DNA of 5,035 nt, taken from NCBI GenBank assembly GCA_021159445.1, contig JAGGRV010000260.1:1-5035 (forward strand), in the 5' to 3' direction. The notes below the pieces were generated by a model. The model was not told the DNA's origin. It saw only the letters and a program-made list of their open reading frames with translations, and did no database searches. Each line of letters starts with the position of its first letter. Position 1 is the stretch's first letter. Positions 1-4,826 of this stretch are shown piece by piece. Source of the stretch: Deltaproteobacteria bacterium (GTDB taxonomy: Bacteria > Desulfobacterota > Dissulfuribacteria > Dissulfuribacterales > UBA3076). The translations under genes were made by a program, and so were the position numbers.

Positions 1-41
1 ACTGCGACGATGATGGTAATAAGTGGTTTATTCTCTGCCAT
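1..41 (-). CDS. N-terminus of probable family 2 glycosyltransferase (partial, runs off the left edge)
   Basis: An ATG at 39-41 on the minus strand opens a frame reading MAENKPLITIIVA before the window ends. A short polar start followed by a hydrophobic beta strand of the type 'PLITIIVAV' is the classic beginning of GT-A fold family 2 glycosyltransferases, which transfer sugars from nucleotide-sugar donors onto lipid-linked or growing glycans at the cytoplasmic face of the membrane. Only 13 codons are visible, so no DXD or other catalytic motif can be checked. A GAGG at 54-57 is a possible ribosome binding site but is 12 nt from the ATG, which is long. The start lies 14 bp after the stop of the decayed transposase, as if that element landed just upstream. 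The call is an inference from a very short stretch. Confidence 0.5.
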   Translation of the reverse strand, partial: MAENKPLITIIVA

Positions 42-55
42 CTTGTAGTTTTGCC

Positions 56-301
56 TCACTGCAATATGAAGTGCTCCATCTCATGGAGTGGAGTCTGCAC
101 GTTATGACTAAATTGACTTAGCCTTTCATCCTCATAATGCCCAGACAAAATAACCGGCCCAGTGTCAGAGGCAATCTCTCCTATTCGCGACACAAAATGG
201 CCTCGATTTTTTGAGTTATCAGCAATCCTGCGTTTTTCGATGCCTCTTATAATCACATAATGCAACGTTCCCGGCACATCAAGCCTCGCCTGTCTTGGCA
301 T
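56..301 (-). pseudogene. Decayed REP-associated tyrosine transposase (Y1_Tnp, IS200/IS605-like)
   Basis: The 81-residue frame begins MPRQARLDVPGTLHYVIIRG and continues with IEKRRI, FVSRIGEIA and SDTGPVI. This is the characteristic N-terminus of REP-associated Y1 transposases, single-strand DNA transposases that act on hairpin substrates. Family members usually run to well over 150 residues and carry the HUH metal-binding motif (N-H-A-H-I) soon after 'DTG..IYAWALM', with a catalytic tyrosine downstream. Here the frame passes from VILSGHYEDE almost directly to RLSQF, which resembles the 'GLSQFM' block that normally follows the HUH motif. The HUH segment is therefore deleted, the DNA for 'WAL' is out of frame, and a TGA at 56-58 ends the protein with no tyrosine region. 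The product cannot be an active transposase. It lies between the hipBA operon and a glycosyltransferase start, so it is a plausible scar of element activity here. Confidence 0.85.
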
Positions 302-341
302 CTTTTCCTTCTCCAGATTTTAGCAACCGGACAAGCTATTT

Positions 342-357
342 TGCCTTCAAGAAGGCA
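342..357. repeat. Short hairpin upstream of the transposase remnant
   Basis: The arms TGCCTTC (342-348) and GAAGGCA (351-357) are perfect complements separated by two bases; a realistic fold has six pairs and a four-base loop. It lies about 40 bp upstream of the transposase remnant's start. Y1/REP transposases recognise subterminal or REP hairpins, so it may be the remnant's recognition structure. No U-run follows on either strand, so it is unlikely to be an intrinsic terminator. Function is inferred. Confidence 0.4.
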
Positions 358-381
358 GATTCTTAAGCATATAAAGCTCGC

Positions 382-406
382 ATTTCCAAGTCGCAGTTCT
401 GGAAAT
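382..406. repeat. Inverted repeat downstream of hipA
   Basis: Perfect 7-bp arms ATTTCCA (382-388) and TGGAAAT (400-406) enclose an 11-base loop in the 158-bp spacer between hipA and the transposase remnant. The stem is AT-rich and has no following U-run, so it would be a weak transcription stop at best. It may be part of the transposase element's end or an incidental dyad. Confidence 0.3.
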
Positions 407-410
407 CTTT

Positions 411-439
411 GGTCTCACGCAGACGCAAAGGAGAAAGAT
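411..439. repeat. Dispersed intergenic repeat, 'cacgcaaagacgc' family, copy 1
   Basis: This 29-bp stretch starts GGTCTCACGC and ends GGAGAAAGAT. Its partner at 2203-2240 has the same two ends in the same orientation and differs mainly by carrying about nine more bases of the internal 'aagacgc' unit. The two copies sit just outside the two ends of the hipBA operon. The low-complexity 'acgcaaagacgc' core is a type of dispersed intergenic repeat seen in several repeat-rich bacterial genomes. Confidence 0.65.
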
Positions 440-459
440 GGAATTTCCCCTTTTCCACA

Positions 460-1668
460 TTAGTAAAAGCAGGCAGGGGAGAGCACTGTGGACTGTCGTA
501 GCATTTTTGATTCGGTGTCGGTGAGACAAGCGCAGTCTGCTGCTTTATCCCATTTTATTCTGACTGTTTCAGCTAATTCTTCCTGAATGTTCTTTGCCTC
601 TGAACGTGATACTCCAAATTGTTCCGACAGGCTTAAAGCATTGCTGAGTGTGCTTTCCCGACCTTTATCTCCAACTATCATTCCTTGACTTGCTGTTTGC
701 CCGGTGCGTAGCATGGGGCATATGTCATAAGCCGGTGTCAGTTTATATTGATGTCCATCCCAGAAAAAAGCGTGGTTACGAGCGTGATCATCGGTATTGC
801 CGACAAGAATATTGAAGACCATGCGTCGATAGAGCTGTTGTGCATCAGCAGGATAATGGGCTCCAAAACAACGGATAAAAGATGCCAATTCAGAATAAGA
901 AGCCAGGGCAGCTTCGGACTCGTGCAATTGTAAAGCAGTCAGACCACTGATCAGAAAACGCCTTTGCCATTTATCATTGAAGCTTTCTCGATCAAACCGT
1001 TTCACAAGCAGCACATCTTTTCCCAGTATCTTAACCAGCTTTATTGCAGGCACCTCAATGCTGCATTGGCTTGCCAGACACATTGTTGCGTACTCGCTTT
1101 TCACCACAGGATAATAATCTGTTGTTGATGAAAATTTGGCTATCCATTTGGAATGCCCATCATTTAGCAACGCCTTGGGCCTGGCGCCTCCCACGCTGGA
1201 ACCATGCAGCAAAGCATTGCCAAGGGATTGGGGAATGGCCTGCCCGGTTTCAAGTCGTTCTGAGGCAAGAAGCAGGTCTTCAAGAGTGGCTTGCTGCTCA
1301 GCTTGACTTGCAGGATAGTCTGTCGGCTCAAGCCTGACATCCAGCGCGCCTATTCTGTCACTTCCTGCCCACAACAGATAATCAAGCTCCGTAAGATTCC
1401 TCCCGCCTGACCTGTACATCAAAATCCTGCGTCCCCAGGCATCAGGAGCTGCATCTCTTATCACGCTGTGTGTTTCTCCGAGCATCGGAGTAAAAACACC
1501 TTCTTCAAGAGGCAGATCTCGAGGCTCAAGCGCTATGGCATTTCCCCTTTTAAGATAACTGCGACCATAAACAAAGCTATAGATGTCGTTATCACGCTGC
1601 AATTTGCCACAGACTACCGGTTCGCTTGCGCCTGGTAGCCATATCCAGAGGTATGCCTCAGAAATCAT
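460..1668 (-). CDS. hipA: HipA-family serine/threonine kinase toxin
   Basis: This 402-residue protein is a HipA-type protein kinase, the toxin of a type II toxin-antitoxin pair. The best-known member phosphorylates glutamyl-tRNA synthetase and causes growth arrest and persistence; the target here is unknown. The N-terminal HipA domain covers roughly residues 1-110. The kinase core shows a Gly-rich loop HGSSVGGARPKALL (155-168), the lysine strand KWIAKF (174-179, probable ATP-binding K178), VKRFDR (222-227), the catalytic segment NILVGNTDDHARNHAF (286-301, with D294 and N298 the likely catalytic and metal-binding residues) and LTPAYDICP (310-318, D315 as the DFG-like metal ligand). All key residues are present, so it is probably active. 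At 402 residues it is somewhat shorter than the 440-residue E. coli protein. Its ATG overlaps the end of hipB by 11 bp and has no strong Shine-Dalgarno sequence, suggesting translational coupling. Confidence 0.95.
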   Translation of the reverse strand: MISEAYLWIWLPGASEPVVCGKLQRDNDIYSFVYGRSYLKRGNAIALEPRDLPLEEGVFTPMLGETHSVIRDAAPDAWGRRILMYRSGGRNLTELDYLLWAGSDRIGALDVRLEPTDYPASQAEQQATLEDLLLASERLETGQAIPQSLGNALLHGSSVGGARPKALLNDGHSKWIAKFSSTTDYYPVVKSEYATMCLASQCSIEVPAIKLVKILGKDVLLVKRFDRESFNDKWQRRFLISGLTALQLHESEAALASYSELASFIRCFGAHYPADAQQLYRRMVFNILVGNTDDHARNHAFFWDGHQYKLTPAYDICPMLRTGQTASQGMIVGDKGRESTLSNALSLSEQFGVSRSEAKNIQEELAETVRIKWDKAADCACLTDTESKMLRQSTVLSPACFY

Positions 1669-2011
1669 TATCTATTGTCTTCTTTTTATGTCGCACCCTG
1701 CTCGAAAGATTTTTTTTGAGTTTTATCAGCAAGTCACTCATCACGGTATCGCTTCTTCCTTCATCCATGACTTGCCATGTCAGGATCGGCAAAGCAAGAA
1801 GCCAGGATGCGGTAAGGTACCAGCCGATTGCTACTCCCGGCGCTCCTTTTTCCATGCGTACAACGGTCATCCTGCCAATCCCGATACGCTGAGCCAGCTC
1901 CTGCTGAGTCCATTGTTTTTCTTTCCTGGCACAAGCAATAAGTCCACCAATTTCACGGAGCGATTCCTGCACGCTTAACGGAAAATCTGCTGTATTTCTA
2001 GTTCTTGCCAT
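1658..2011 (-). CDS. hipB: HipB-type antitoxin, XRE-family helix-turn-helix repressor
   Basis: This 117-residue protein has a single XRE/Cro-type DNA-binding domain at about residues 20-80. The helix-turn-helix is visible as KQWTQQELAQRIGIGRMTVV followed by RMEKG, with TQQELA the scaffold helix and the IGRMTVVRME region the recognition helix. It is the first gene of the operon and overlaps hipA by 11 bp. By family knowledge it should neutralise HipA and, with HipA, repress its own promoter. The tail after residue 85 is basic (LLIKLKKNLSSRVRHKKK) and may be a flexible segment, which in HipB relatives governs antitoxin turnover. The ATG at 2009-2011 has only weak ribosome-binding sequence upstream. 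No better in-frame start is evident, and this start directly follows the operator region. Identity is secure from the motif and partner; operator binding is inferred. Confidence 0.92.
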   Translation of the reverse strand: MARTRNTADFPLSVQESLREIGGLIACARKEKQWTQQELAQRIGIGRMTVVRMEKGAPGVAIGWYLTASWLLALPILTWQVMDEGRSDTVMSDLLIKLKKNLSSRVRHKKKTIDNDF

Positions 2012-2013
2012 AT

Positions 2014-2064
2014 TTATCTATATATAAATCTTTAATTGACTTAATAATCTATATATATATCTTT
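2014..2064. promoter_or_regulatory. Paired TA-rich operator candidates for HipB
   Basis: Two 20-bp direct copies lie at 2014-2033 and 2045-2064 and match at 18 of 20 positions. Each contains a near-palindromic 14-mer of the type ATCTATATATAAAT (12 of 14 positions symmetrical). Their start-to-start distance is 31 bp, close to three DNA turns, so bound dimers would sit on the same face. One copy covers the -10 box and the other lies between the predicted transcription start and the hipB ATG. The sequence differs from the TATCC(N8)GGATA operator of E. coli HipB, so recognition by this HipB is inferred from position and symmetry. Confidence 0.6.
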
Positions 2065-2074
2065 TTGTTGTCAA
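2046..2074 (-). promoter_or_regulatory. Predicted sigma-70 promoter of hipBA
   Basis: On the minus strand a perfect TTGACA -35 box (2069-2074) is followed by a 17-bp spacer and a -10 box TAGATT (2046-2051, four of six consensus positions). Transcription would start near 2040, giving a leader of about 30 nt before the hipB ATG. The -10 box lies inside the upstream copy of the TA-rich repeat at 2045-2064, as expected for an autorepressed promoter. Confidence 0.7.
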
Positions 2075-2077
2075 GAA

Positions 2078-2117
2078 ACCTTTGAAAAATGCCTTCTTTC
2101 CTGCAAAATTCAAAGGT
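2078..2117. repeat. Inverted repeat upstream of the hipBA promoter
   Basis: Perfect 9-bp arms ACCTTTGAA (2078-2086) and TTCAAAGGT (2109-2117) enclose a 22-bp loop immediately upstream of the hipBA -35 box. It could be a further regulatory dyad or a remnant of an intergenic repeat element. No U-run follows on the minus strand, so it is not an obvious terminator for the genes upstream. Confidence 0.4.
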
Positions 2118-2147
2118 CTCAAATCAACAATTTATTTTTATTATTAG

Positions 2148-2178
2148 ACAGGATTTACTGGATTGTCAGGATTATTTT
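2148..2178. repeat. Dispersed intergenic repeat of the 'acaggattta' type
   Basis: The stretch contains three imperfect units, ACAGGATTTA, CTGGATTG and TCAGGATTA, with a period of about nine bases. This low-complexity repeat is common between genes in some repeat-rich genomes. It has no coding potential of its own and lies in the 330-bp gene-free stretch between the hipB start and the end of the chimeric pseudogene. Confidence 0.45.
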
Positions 2179-2202
2179 CTAAAAAATAAGACAGAAAAAA
2201 TG

Positions 2203-2240
2203 GGTCTCACGCAAAGACGCCAAGACGCAAGGAGAAAGAT
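2203..2240. repeat. Dispersed intergenic repeat, 'cacgcaaagacgc' family, copy 2
   Basis: This 38-bp stretch has the same ends as the copy at 411-439 (GGTCTCACGC and GGAGAAAGAT) in the same orientation, with one more internal 'aagacgc' unit. It lies upstream of the hipBA promoter, so the hipBA operon is bracketed by direct copies. Confidence 0.65.
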
Positions 2241-2244
2241 AGTA

Positions 2245-2296
2245 TTGCTCTCCTTACTCCTTACTGCATACTGTTTTTTATCTGCGTAAATCTGCG
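2245..2296. repeat. Direct repeat R3, copy 1, ending 'atctgcgtaaatctgcg'
   Basis: This 52-bp stretch aligns with 4921-4973 at about 48 of 53 positions with a single one-base gap in a T-run. The shared end is ATCTGCGTAAATCTGCG. Both copies are followed within 50 bp by GCTTTGAGCT and then by the stop codon and last codons of a glycosyltransferase-like frame on the minus strand. Copy 1 therefore looks like a duplicated intergenic segment carried together with a gene end. Confidence 0.75.
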
Positions 2297-2341
2297 CAAA
2301 ACCGCTGATTGCTTTGAGCTATTTGCTTTCAGCTTCCACGC

Positions 2342-2461
2342 TCAGCCAAGGGCTTCCCTGTATGATTCAGCATACTGCTTTGCTATCTTTTCGATGTCAA
2401 AATAGGCCACGGTCTTTTTTCTGGCCTTTATACAAAGCTCTTTATGGCGATTTCCATCGGA
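2342..2461 (-). pseudogene. C-terminal fragment of a family 4 (group 1) glycosyltransferase fused to the AlbA_2 remnant
   Basis: The last 39 residues of the open frame ending at the TGA at 2342-2344 read SDGNRHKELCIKARKK, then TVAYFDIEKIAKQYAESYREALG. The pattern 'LxD...R.EL..KAR+.....FD.EKIAxQYxExYREAL' is the typical end of group 1 (GT4) glycosyltransferases, where it forms the final helices of the second Rossmann domain. The preceding residues (HPTIGGVL) belong to a different protein type, an AlbA_2/Schlafen-like protein, so the two are joined at about 2461/2462. Without the donor- and acceptor-binding domains the fragment cannot be a functional transferase. Its final ten residues match those of the partial gene at the right edge at 7 of 10 positions (YAESYREALG against YAELYGEVLG). 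Family assignment comes from the pattern only. Confidence 0.6.
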
Positions 2462-3066
2462 TAAAACCCCGCCAATAGTTGGATGACACGTATGATCATA
2501 ACGCTGCGCAGCCTTGATTTTTACAAAATAGTCAATGCCTGGTTTTGTTTTTAACCCGCGTAATTCAATAAACTTTTCAAGCAACCGCATGTCTAAAATA
2601 TCACAATCAAGGGACTGATCAATTTCCTGGTCAAGACTGATATTTCGGCCTGTCTCCTCAGCTCGGCCGCACCTTGGGAATTTGCCTTTCTGTTCGTTGA
2701 ACCAACCCTTACAAAGATACCATCCTCAGGGCCGAGTTTTTTCAAATAATAGGGCTTGTTAGCCCCTGACAAAACTCTGATGATAAAAATTACTTTATTT
2801 TCAAAAGCGGCTGTTTGGAAAAAGACGTTGGGGATGGGTAAAATTGAATCATATATAATGCTTGCCAGTTTCTCTTCCAGGTCAAAAGGCTCTTCTTTTA
2901 TGCCTGTTACAGTACGGTCATCATTCACACCAACATAAACATTCCCTCCGGCACCATTTGCAAAGGCAACCACTGTTTTCAATAAATTCTATCTGTTTTT
3001 TGGAATCTCTTTTTTAAATTCAAGTGTTTTGCTTTCAGGTTGTTTGAGAATTTCCTGTATTTTCAC
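2462..3066 (-). pseudogene. Broken Schlafen/AlbA_2-domain protein gene
   Basis: The AlbA_2 (Schlafen AAA_4-type) domain is a nucleic-acid-linked domain found in bacterial regulators and defence-associated proteins. Reconstructed from a GTG at 3064-3066 with a good ribosome binding site (GAGAGG, 5 nt spacer), the protein begins VKIQEILKQPESKTLEFKKE. It is then cut by TAG at 2989-2991 inside IPKNR*NLLKTVVAFANGAGG, where homologues of this type usually have a residue such as Gln (CAG). The frame resumes with GNVYVGVNDDRTVTGI and continues to FVRVGSTNR and ELRRQ. One G is missing near 2649-2650: adding it back continues the frame as GRNISLDQEIDQSL, then LLEKFIELRGLK and HPTIGGVL, where homology ends and the glycosyltransferase tail begins. 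The open stretches 2593-2982 and 2342-2590 are pieces of this one gene. It has three independent lesions and is surely inactive as a full protein. The normal C-terminal part is absent. Confidence 0.8.
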
Positions 3067-3101
3067 CTCAACCTCTCAGTCTGTTTTCCGTGCCCCCCTA
3101 T

Positions 3102-3302
3102 CTAAATAAAATGTGCTTCATACCTCCGTTTTGCCCATGCCTCTCTCAAATTTGCACATACCGATCTTGACGAGCGCCGTATTTGATCCATCAGCGCATA
3201 CCGTTCTTCTTTAGGAAAATTCTTTGAAAGCCAAAAAATTTCCATCGCAAGCGCATAGGCTTTCTGATATACTCGCAAATCCTTAGCTGACTTTATTTGC
3301 AT
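3102..3302 (-). pseudogene. Truncated four-helix-bundle (S23 / 23S rRNA intervening-sequence type) protein
   Basis: The 66-residue frame shows the hallmarks of the four-helix-bundle family named after proteins encoded in 23S rRNA intervening sequences: DLRVYQKAYALAMEIF, then FPKEERYALMDQIRRSSRSV and CANLREAWAKRRYEAHFI. Family members are usually about 115-125 residues, with helices 3 and 4 after 'YEAHFISKL'. Here a TAG at 3102-3104 follows HFI directly, so only about the first two helices remain. The ATG at 3300-3302 has a strong ribosome binding site (GGAG at 3311-3314, 8 nt spacer), so a short product could still be made. The sequence after the stop leads straight into the AlbA_2 gene's start region, suggesting the 3' half was lost by a deletion or recombination. 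The role of this family is poorly understood; the proteins form pentamers and occur frequently near mobile or polysaccharide genes. Confidence 0.8.
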
Positions 3303-3330
3303 CCTATTAGCTCCATCTTTTCACTCCCGA

Positions 3331-3419
3331 CCTCCGCCTTCTGACCTCTGTCTTTTCCCGTCCTCTGTCCTCCGTCCTCCGCCTTCCGACCTCCGTCTTT
3401 CCGCCTTCTGACCTCCGAC
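3331..3419. repeat. Heptameric pyrimidine-rich repeat array, downstream of abiEii
   Basis: The + strand consists of about a dozen degenerate 7-8 bp units such as CCTCCGC, CTTCTGA, CCTCTGT, CCTCCGT and CTTCCGA in tandem, and the minus strand is correspondingly purine-rich. It fills most of the spacer between abiEii and the S23 fragment. An 18-bp segment (CTTCTGACCTCTGTCTTT, 3338-3355) is identical to 4834-4851 in a matching array upstream of abiEi. No coding frame or terminator is apparent. The strand asymmetry could allow unusual structures, but this is inference. Confidence 0.8.
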
Positions 3420-3426
3420 CCATGCC

Positions 3427-4086
3427 TCATGACACCTGTCTCATCAATGCCCCTTTTAATATCTTAAAATTTTCAACAGAATAATATTCCCGTTGTTCTT
3501 TTTCTAATAATGAGCCAAGCTTAACGGTATAATCTCTCCGTGGAAAAGCATTGATAAGCCCGAGAACCTCTCTTAGCGTATCAACAGATGCCTCCAGCGA
3601 AACGCCTCTTTTAAACAGAAATTCCATGTCAAAGACATCCCTGATTTCCTGACGATCCAGAAATGCCTCAAGTTTTGACTCCATCATATCACTCAGGGAT
3701 ACAGCCTTTAAAAAAACCTGCGTATTTGCATACTTGCTGTAAGCTATTACCTGTTCCGTATGGATATTTTTAACTTCCCTGCGGATTTCCAGTTTCAGGC
3801 TCCGGGGATAGGCAGGCGATTTCAGTTCAAAAAGGATTGTATAAAATTTCTTTGCGCTGTCCTTTATATCATAATGCTTTGCAAGATAAGCCTTCATATT
3901 CTCAAAAAATTCCAGCTCCAGATCCTTGATAACCCAAAAATCCAGATCAACGGAAAATCGTTCGAGTCCATGGCACAGGCGCAACATCGTGCCGCCCCCA
4001 AAGACAATCTGCATGAGAAATTTACCGCTGTTGAGCCTGTCCAGAACTTCCAGCTCAAACCGTTCCTGCATGATTAAATCCTGCAT
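3427..4086 (-). CDS. abiEii: AbiEii-type nucleotidyltransferase toxin
   Basis: This 219-residue protein belongs to the AbiEii/AbiGii nucleotidyltransferase-like family, the toxin of the AbiE abortive-infection (type IV toxin-antitoxin) system. Members act in the cytoplasm and some transfer nucleotides to tRNA acceptor stems. The signature is GGGTMLRLCHGLERFSVDLD (residues 30-49), a nucleotidyltransferase Gly-rich motif followed by the metal-binding D47 and D49. Next come SLKLEIRRE (96-104), supplying a candidate third acidic residue, and KLEAFLDRQEIRDVFDMEFL (138-157), with the conserved R149, D150 and D153. The catalytic set appears complete. The chosen ATG (4084-4086) overlaps abiEi by 13 bp. 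An alternative ATG at 4069-4071 (214 residues) begins 2 bp after the abiEi stop and has a better ribosome binding site (AGGA, 7 nt spacer). Either arrangement implies translational coupling to the antitoxin. Confidence 0.92.
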   Translation of the reverse strand: MQDLIMQERFELEVLDRLNSGKFLMQIVFGGGTMLRLCHGLERFSVDLDFWVIKDLELEFFENMKAYLAKHYDIKDSAKKFYTILFELKSPAYPRSLKLEIRREVKNIHTEQVIAYSKYANTQVFLKAVSLSDMMESKLEAFLDRQEIRDVFDMEFLFKRGVSLEASVDTLREVLGLINAFPRRDYTVKLGSLLEKEQREYYSVENFKILKGALMRQVS

Positions 4087-4661
4087 AGTCCCCTGATAGC
4101 CTTCTGCGTTTTTTTAGGGAAAATAATCATGATATCAGCAACTAACCTCTTATCCAGCGTCTCTAGATCACAGGCATGCCAATCCATGGAATATTTCCCG
4201 AACGCGCAAAGGTGCGCTGTATCAACAAACGCCTTTTCTTTCGTGGCAATAAAAAGATCTTCGTGCTTTACAAATCCAAAGTAATACTTTTTTTTCAACT
4301 TGTAGTAATTGAACGTAATGCCCTCTACCTCGAATCTGATTGACCGTTTAACAGAAATACTATCATACCAGTCTCTCTGCACCTGGGTAGTAATCCCGTA
4401 AAATGAAAGCGCTGTCACACAAGAAATATACGACGGAACCTGCAAATAATTGGCTATTTTGAAGTAATCCTCACGATTATAACGTGGCCAGTTTCCGGCC
4501 AACACATAGAAATTTTTCTTTAATCTTAAAAAGGTCTCATTTTTTACATAACGGCTGCATAATACCTGAGCGGATTCATTTTTAATACAAGCAGCTTTCG
4601 CCAGGTCATCCACGGAAAAAAATAACTTATTCGATAAATAATTCAGTGTCTTTGTTTTCAT
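4074..4661 (-). CDS. abiEi: AbiEi-type antitoxin / autorepressor
   Basis: This 195-residue protein is the AbiEi-type partner of the AbiEii toxin. Residues 1-55 form a winged-helix region (LFFSVDDLAKAACIKNESAQ, RYVKNETFLRLKKNFYVLAG) matching the AbiEi N-terminal DNA-binding domain. The rest carries the typical PSYISCVTALSFYGI block (about residues 75-90) and the ATKEKAFVDTAHL block (about residues 138-150) of the C-terminal antitoxin domain. In studied AbiE systems the protein neutralises the toxin without a direct stable complex and represses the operon through inverted repeats. I prefer the ATG at 4659-4661 over the upstream in-frame TTG at 4683-4685, because the predicted transcription start is near 4687 and the TTG lies inside the operator dyad. 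The AAGGA at 4676-4680 is a rather distant ribosome binding site (about 14 nt). The gene looks AT-rich by eye compared with hipA. Confidence 0.88.
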   Translation of the reverse strand: MKTKTLNYLSNKLFFSVDDLAKAACIKNESAQVLCSRYVKNETFLRLKKNFYVLAGNWPRYNREDYFKIANYLQVPSYISCVTALSFYGITTQVQRDWYDSISVKRSIRFEVEGITFNYYKLKKKYYFGFVKHEDLFIATKEKAFVDTAHLCAFGKYSMDWHACDLETLDKRLVADIMIIFPKKTQKAIRGLCRI

Positions 4662-4670
4662 AGTGCAAGC

Positions 4671-4702
4671 ATATATCCTTAACAATTGTGTTAAGAATAT
4701 AT
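4671..4702. promoter_or_regulatory. Operator dyad over the abiE -10 region and start site
   Basis: The arms ATATATCCTTAACA (4671-4684) and TGTTAAGAATATAT (4689-4702) are complementary at 13 of 14 positions and are separated by four bases. The dyad covers the predicted -10 box and transcription start of the abiE operon. AbiEi proteins are known to bind inverted repeats upstream of their own gene, so this is the leading candidate for AbiEi autorepression. Binding is inferred. Confidence 0.7.
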
Positions 4703-4722
4703 ACTCAGATAATATCTGTCAA
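4694..4722 (-). promoter_or_regulatory. Predicted sigma-70 promoter of abiEi-abiEii
   Basis: On the minus strand a perfect TTGACA -35 box (4717-4722) is followed by a 17-bp spacer and a -10 box TATTCT (4694-4699, four of six consensus positions). A TATATT with a 15-bp spacer is an alternative -10. Transcription would begin near 4687, about 26 nt before the preferred abiEi ATG. Dyads cover both the spacer and the -10 region. Confidence 0.7.
4706..4718. promoter_or_regulatory. Perfect 13-bp palindrome within the abiE promoter spacer
   Basis: CAGATA and TATCTG are perfect complements around one central A. The palindrome lies between the -35 and -10 boxes and overlaps the -35 by two bases. It differs in sequence from the larger dyad next to it, so it may be a second operator or a site for a different regulator. 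Confidence 0.5.
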
Positions 4723-4826
4723 CTAAAAACGCTCCCCTGTTTTCGGTCTCTACTCGTCAATAGGCTCTCTCCACATCCAGTTCTCTTCCCAACTTGCTCC
4801 CCCCTTCTTGTCTTTTCACCTTTTGT

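Noticed and set aside
342..357. Hairpin as intrinsic terminator of hipBA
   Set aside because: The loop is very tight and neither side is followed by a run of U; it is also more than 100 bp beyond the hipA stop.
347..529. Minus-strand frame across the hipA 3' end and the following spacer
   Set aside because: It overlaps hipA in another frame and crosses the intergenic repeat; no domain pattern.
1044..1337. Plus-strand open frame opposite hipA (also 748-933, 1583-1978 and 1626-1892)
   Set aside because: All lie antisense to well-supported hipA/hipB coding sequence and show no recognisable domain.
2641..2655. Programmed ribosomal frameshift in the AlbA_2 gene
   Set aside because: There is no slippery heptamer or evident downstream stimulatory structure, and the lesion is best explained by loss of a single G.
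2989..2991. TAG in the AlbA_2 gene as a recoded (pyrrolysine) codon
   Set aside because: The same gene also has a one-base deletion and a foreign 3' end, so ordinary decay is the simpler explanation. No pyrrolysine machinery is visible in the window.
3331..3419. Possible CRISPR array or variable-number repeat gene
   Set aside because: The units are 7-8 bp, degenerate and contiguous, with no spacers, no 23-40 bp repeat and no cas genes nearby.
3760..4077. Plus-strand open frame opposite abiEii
   Set aside because: It is the antisense shadow of the conserved nucleotidyltransferase core of abiEii.
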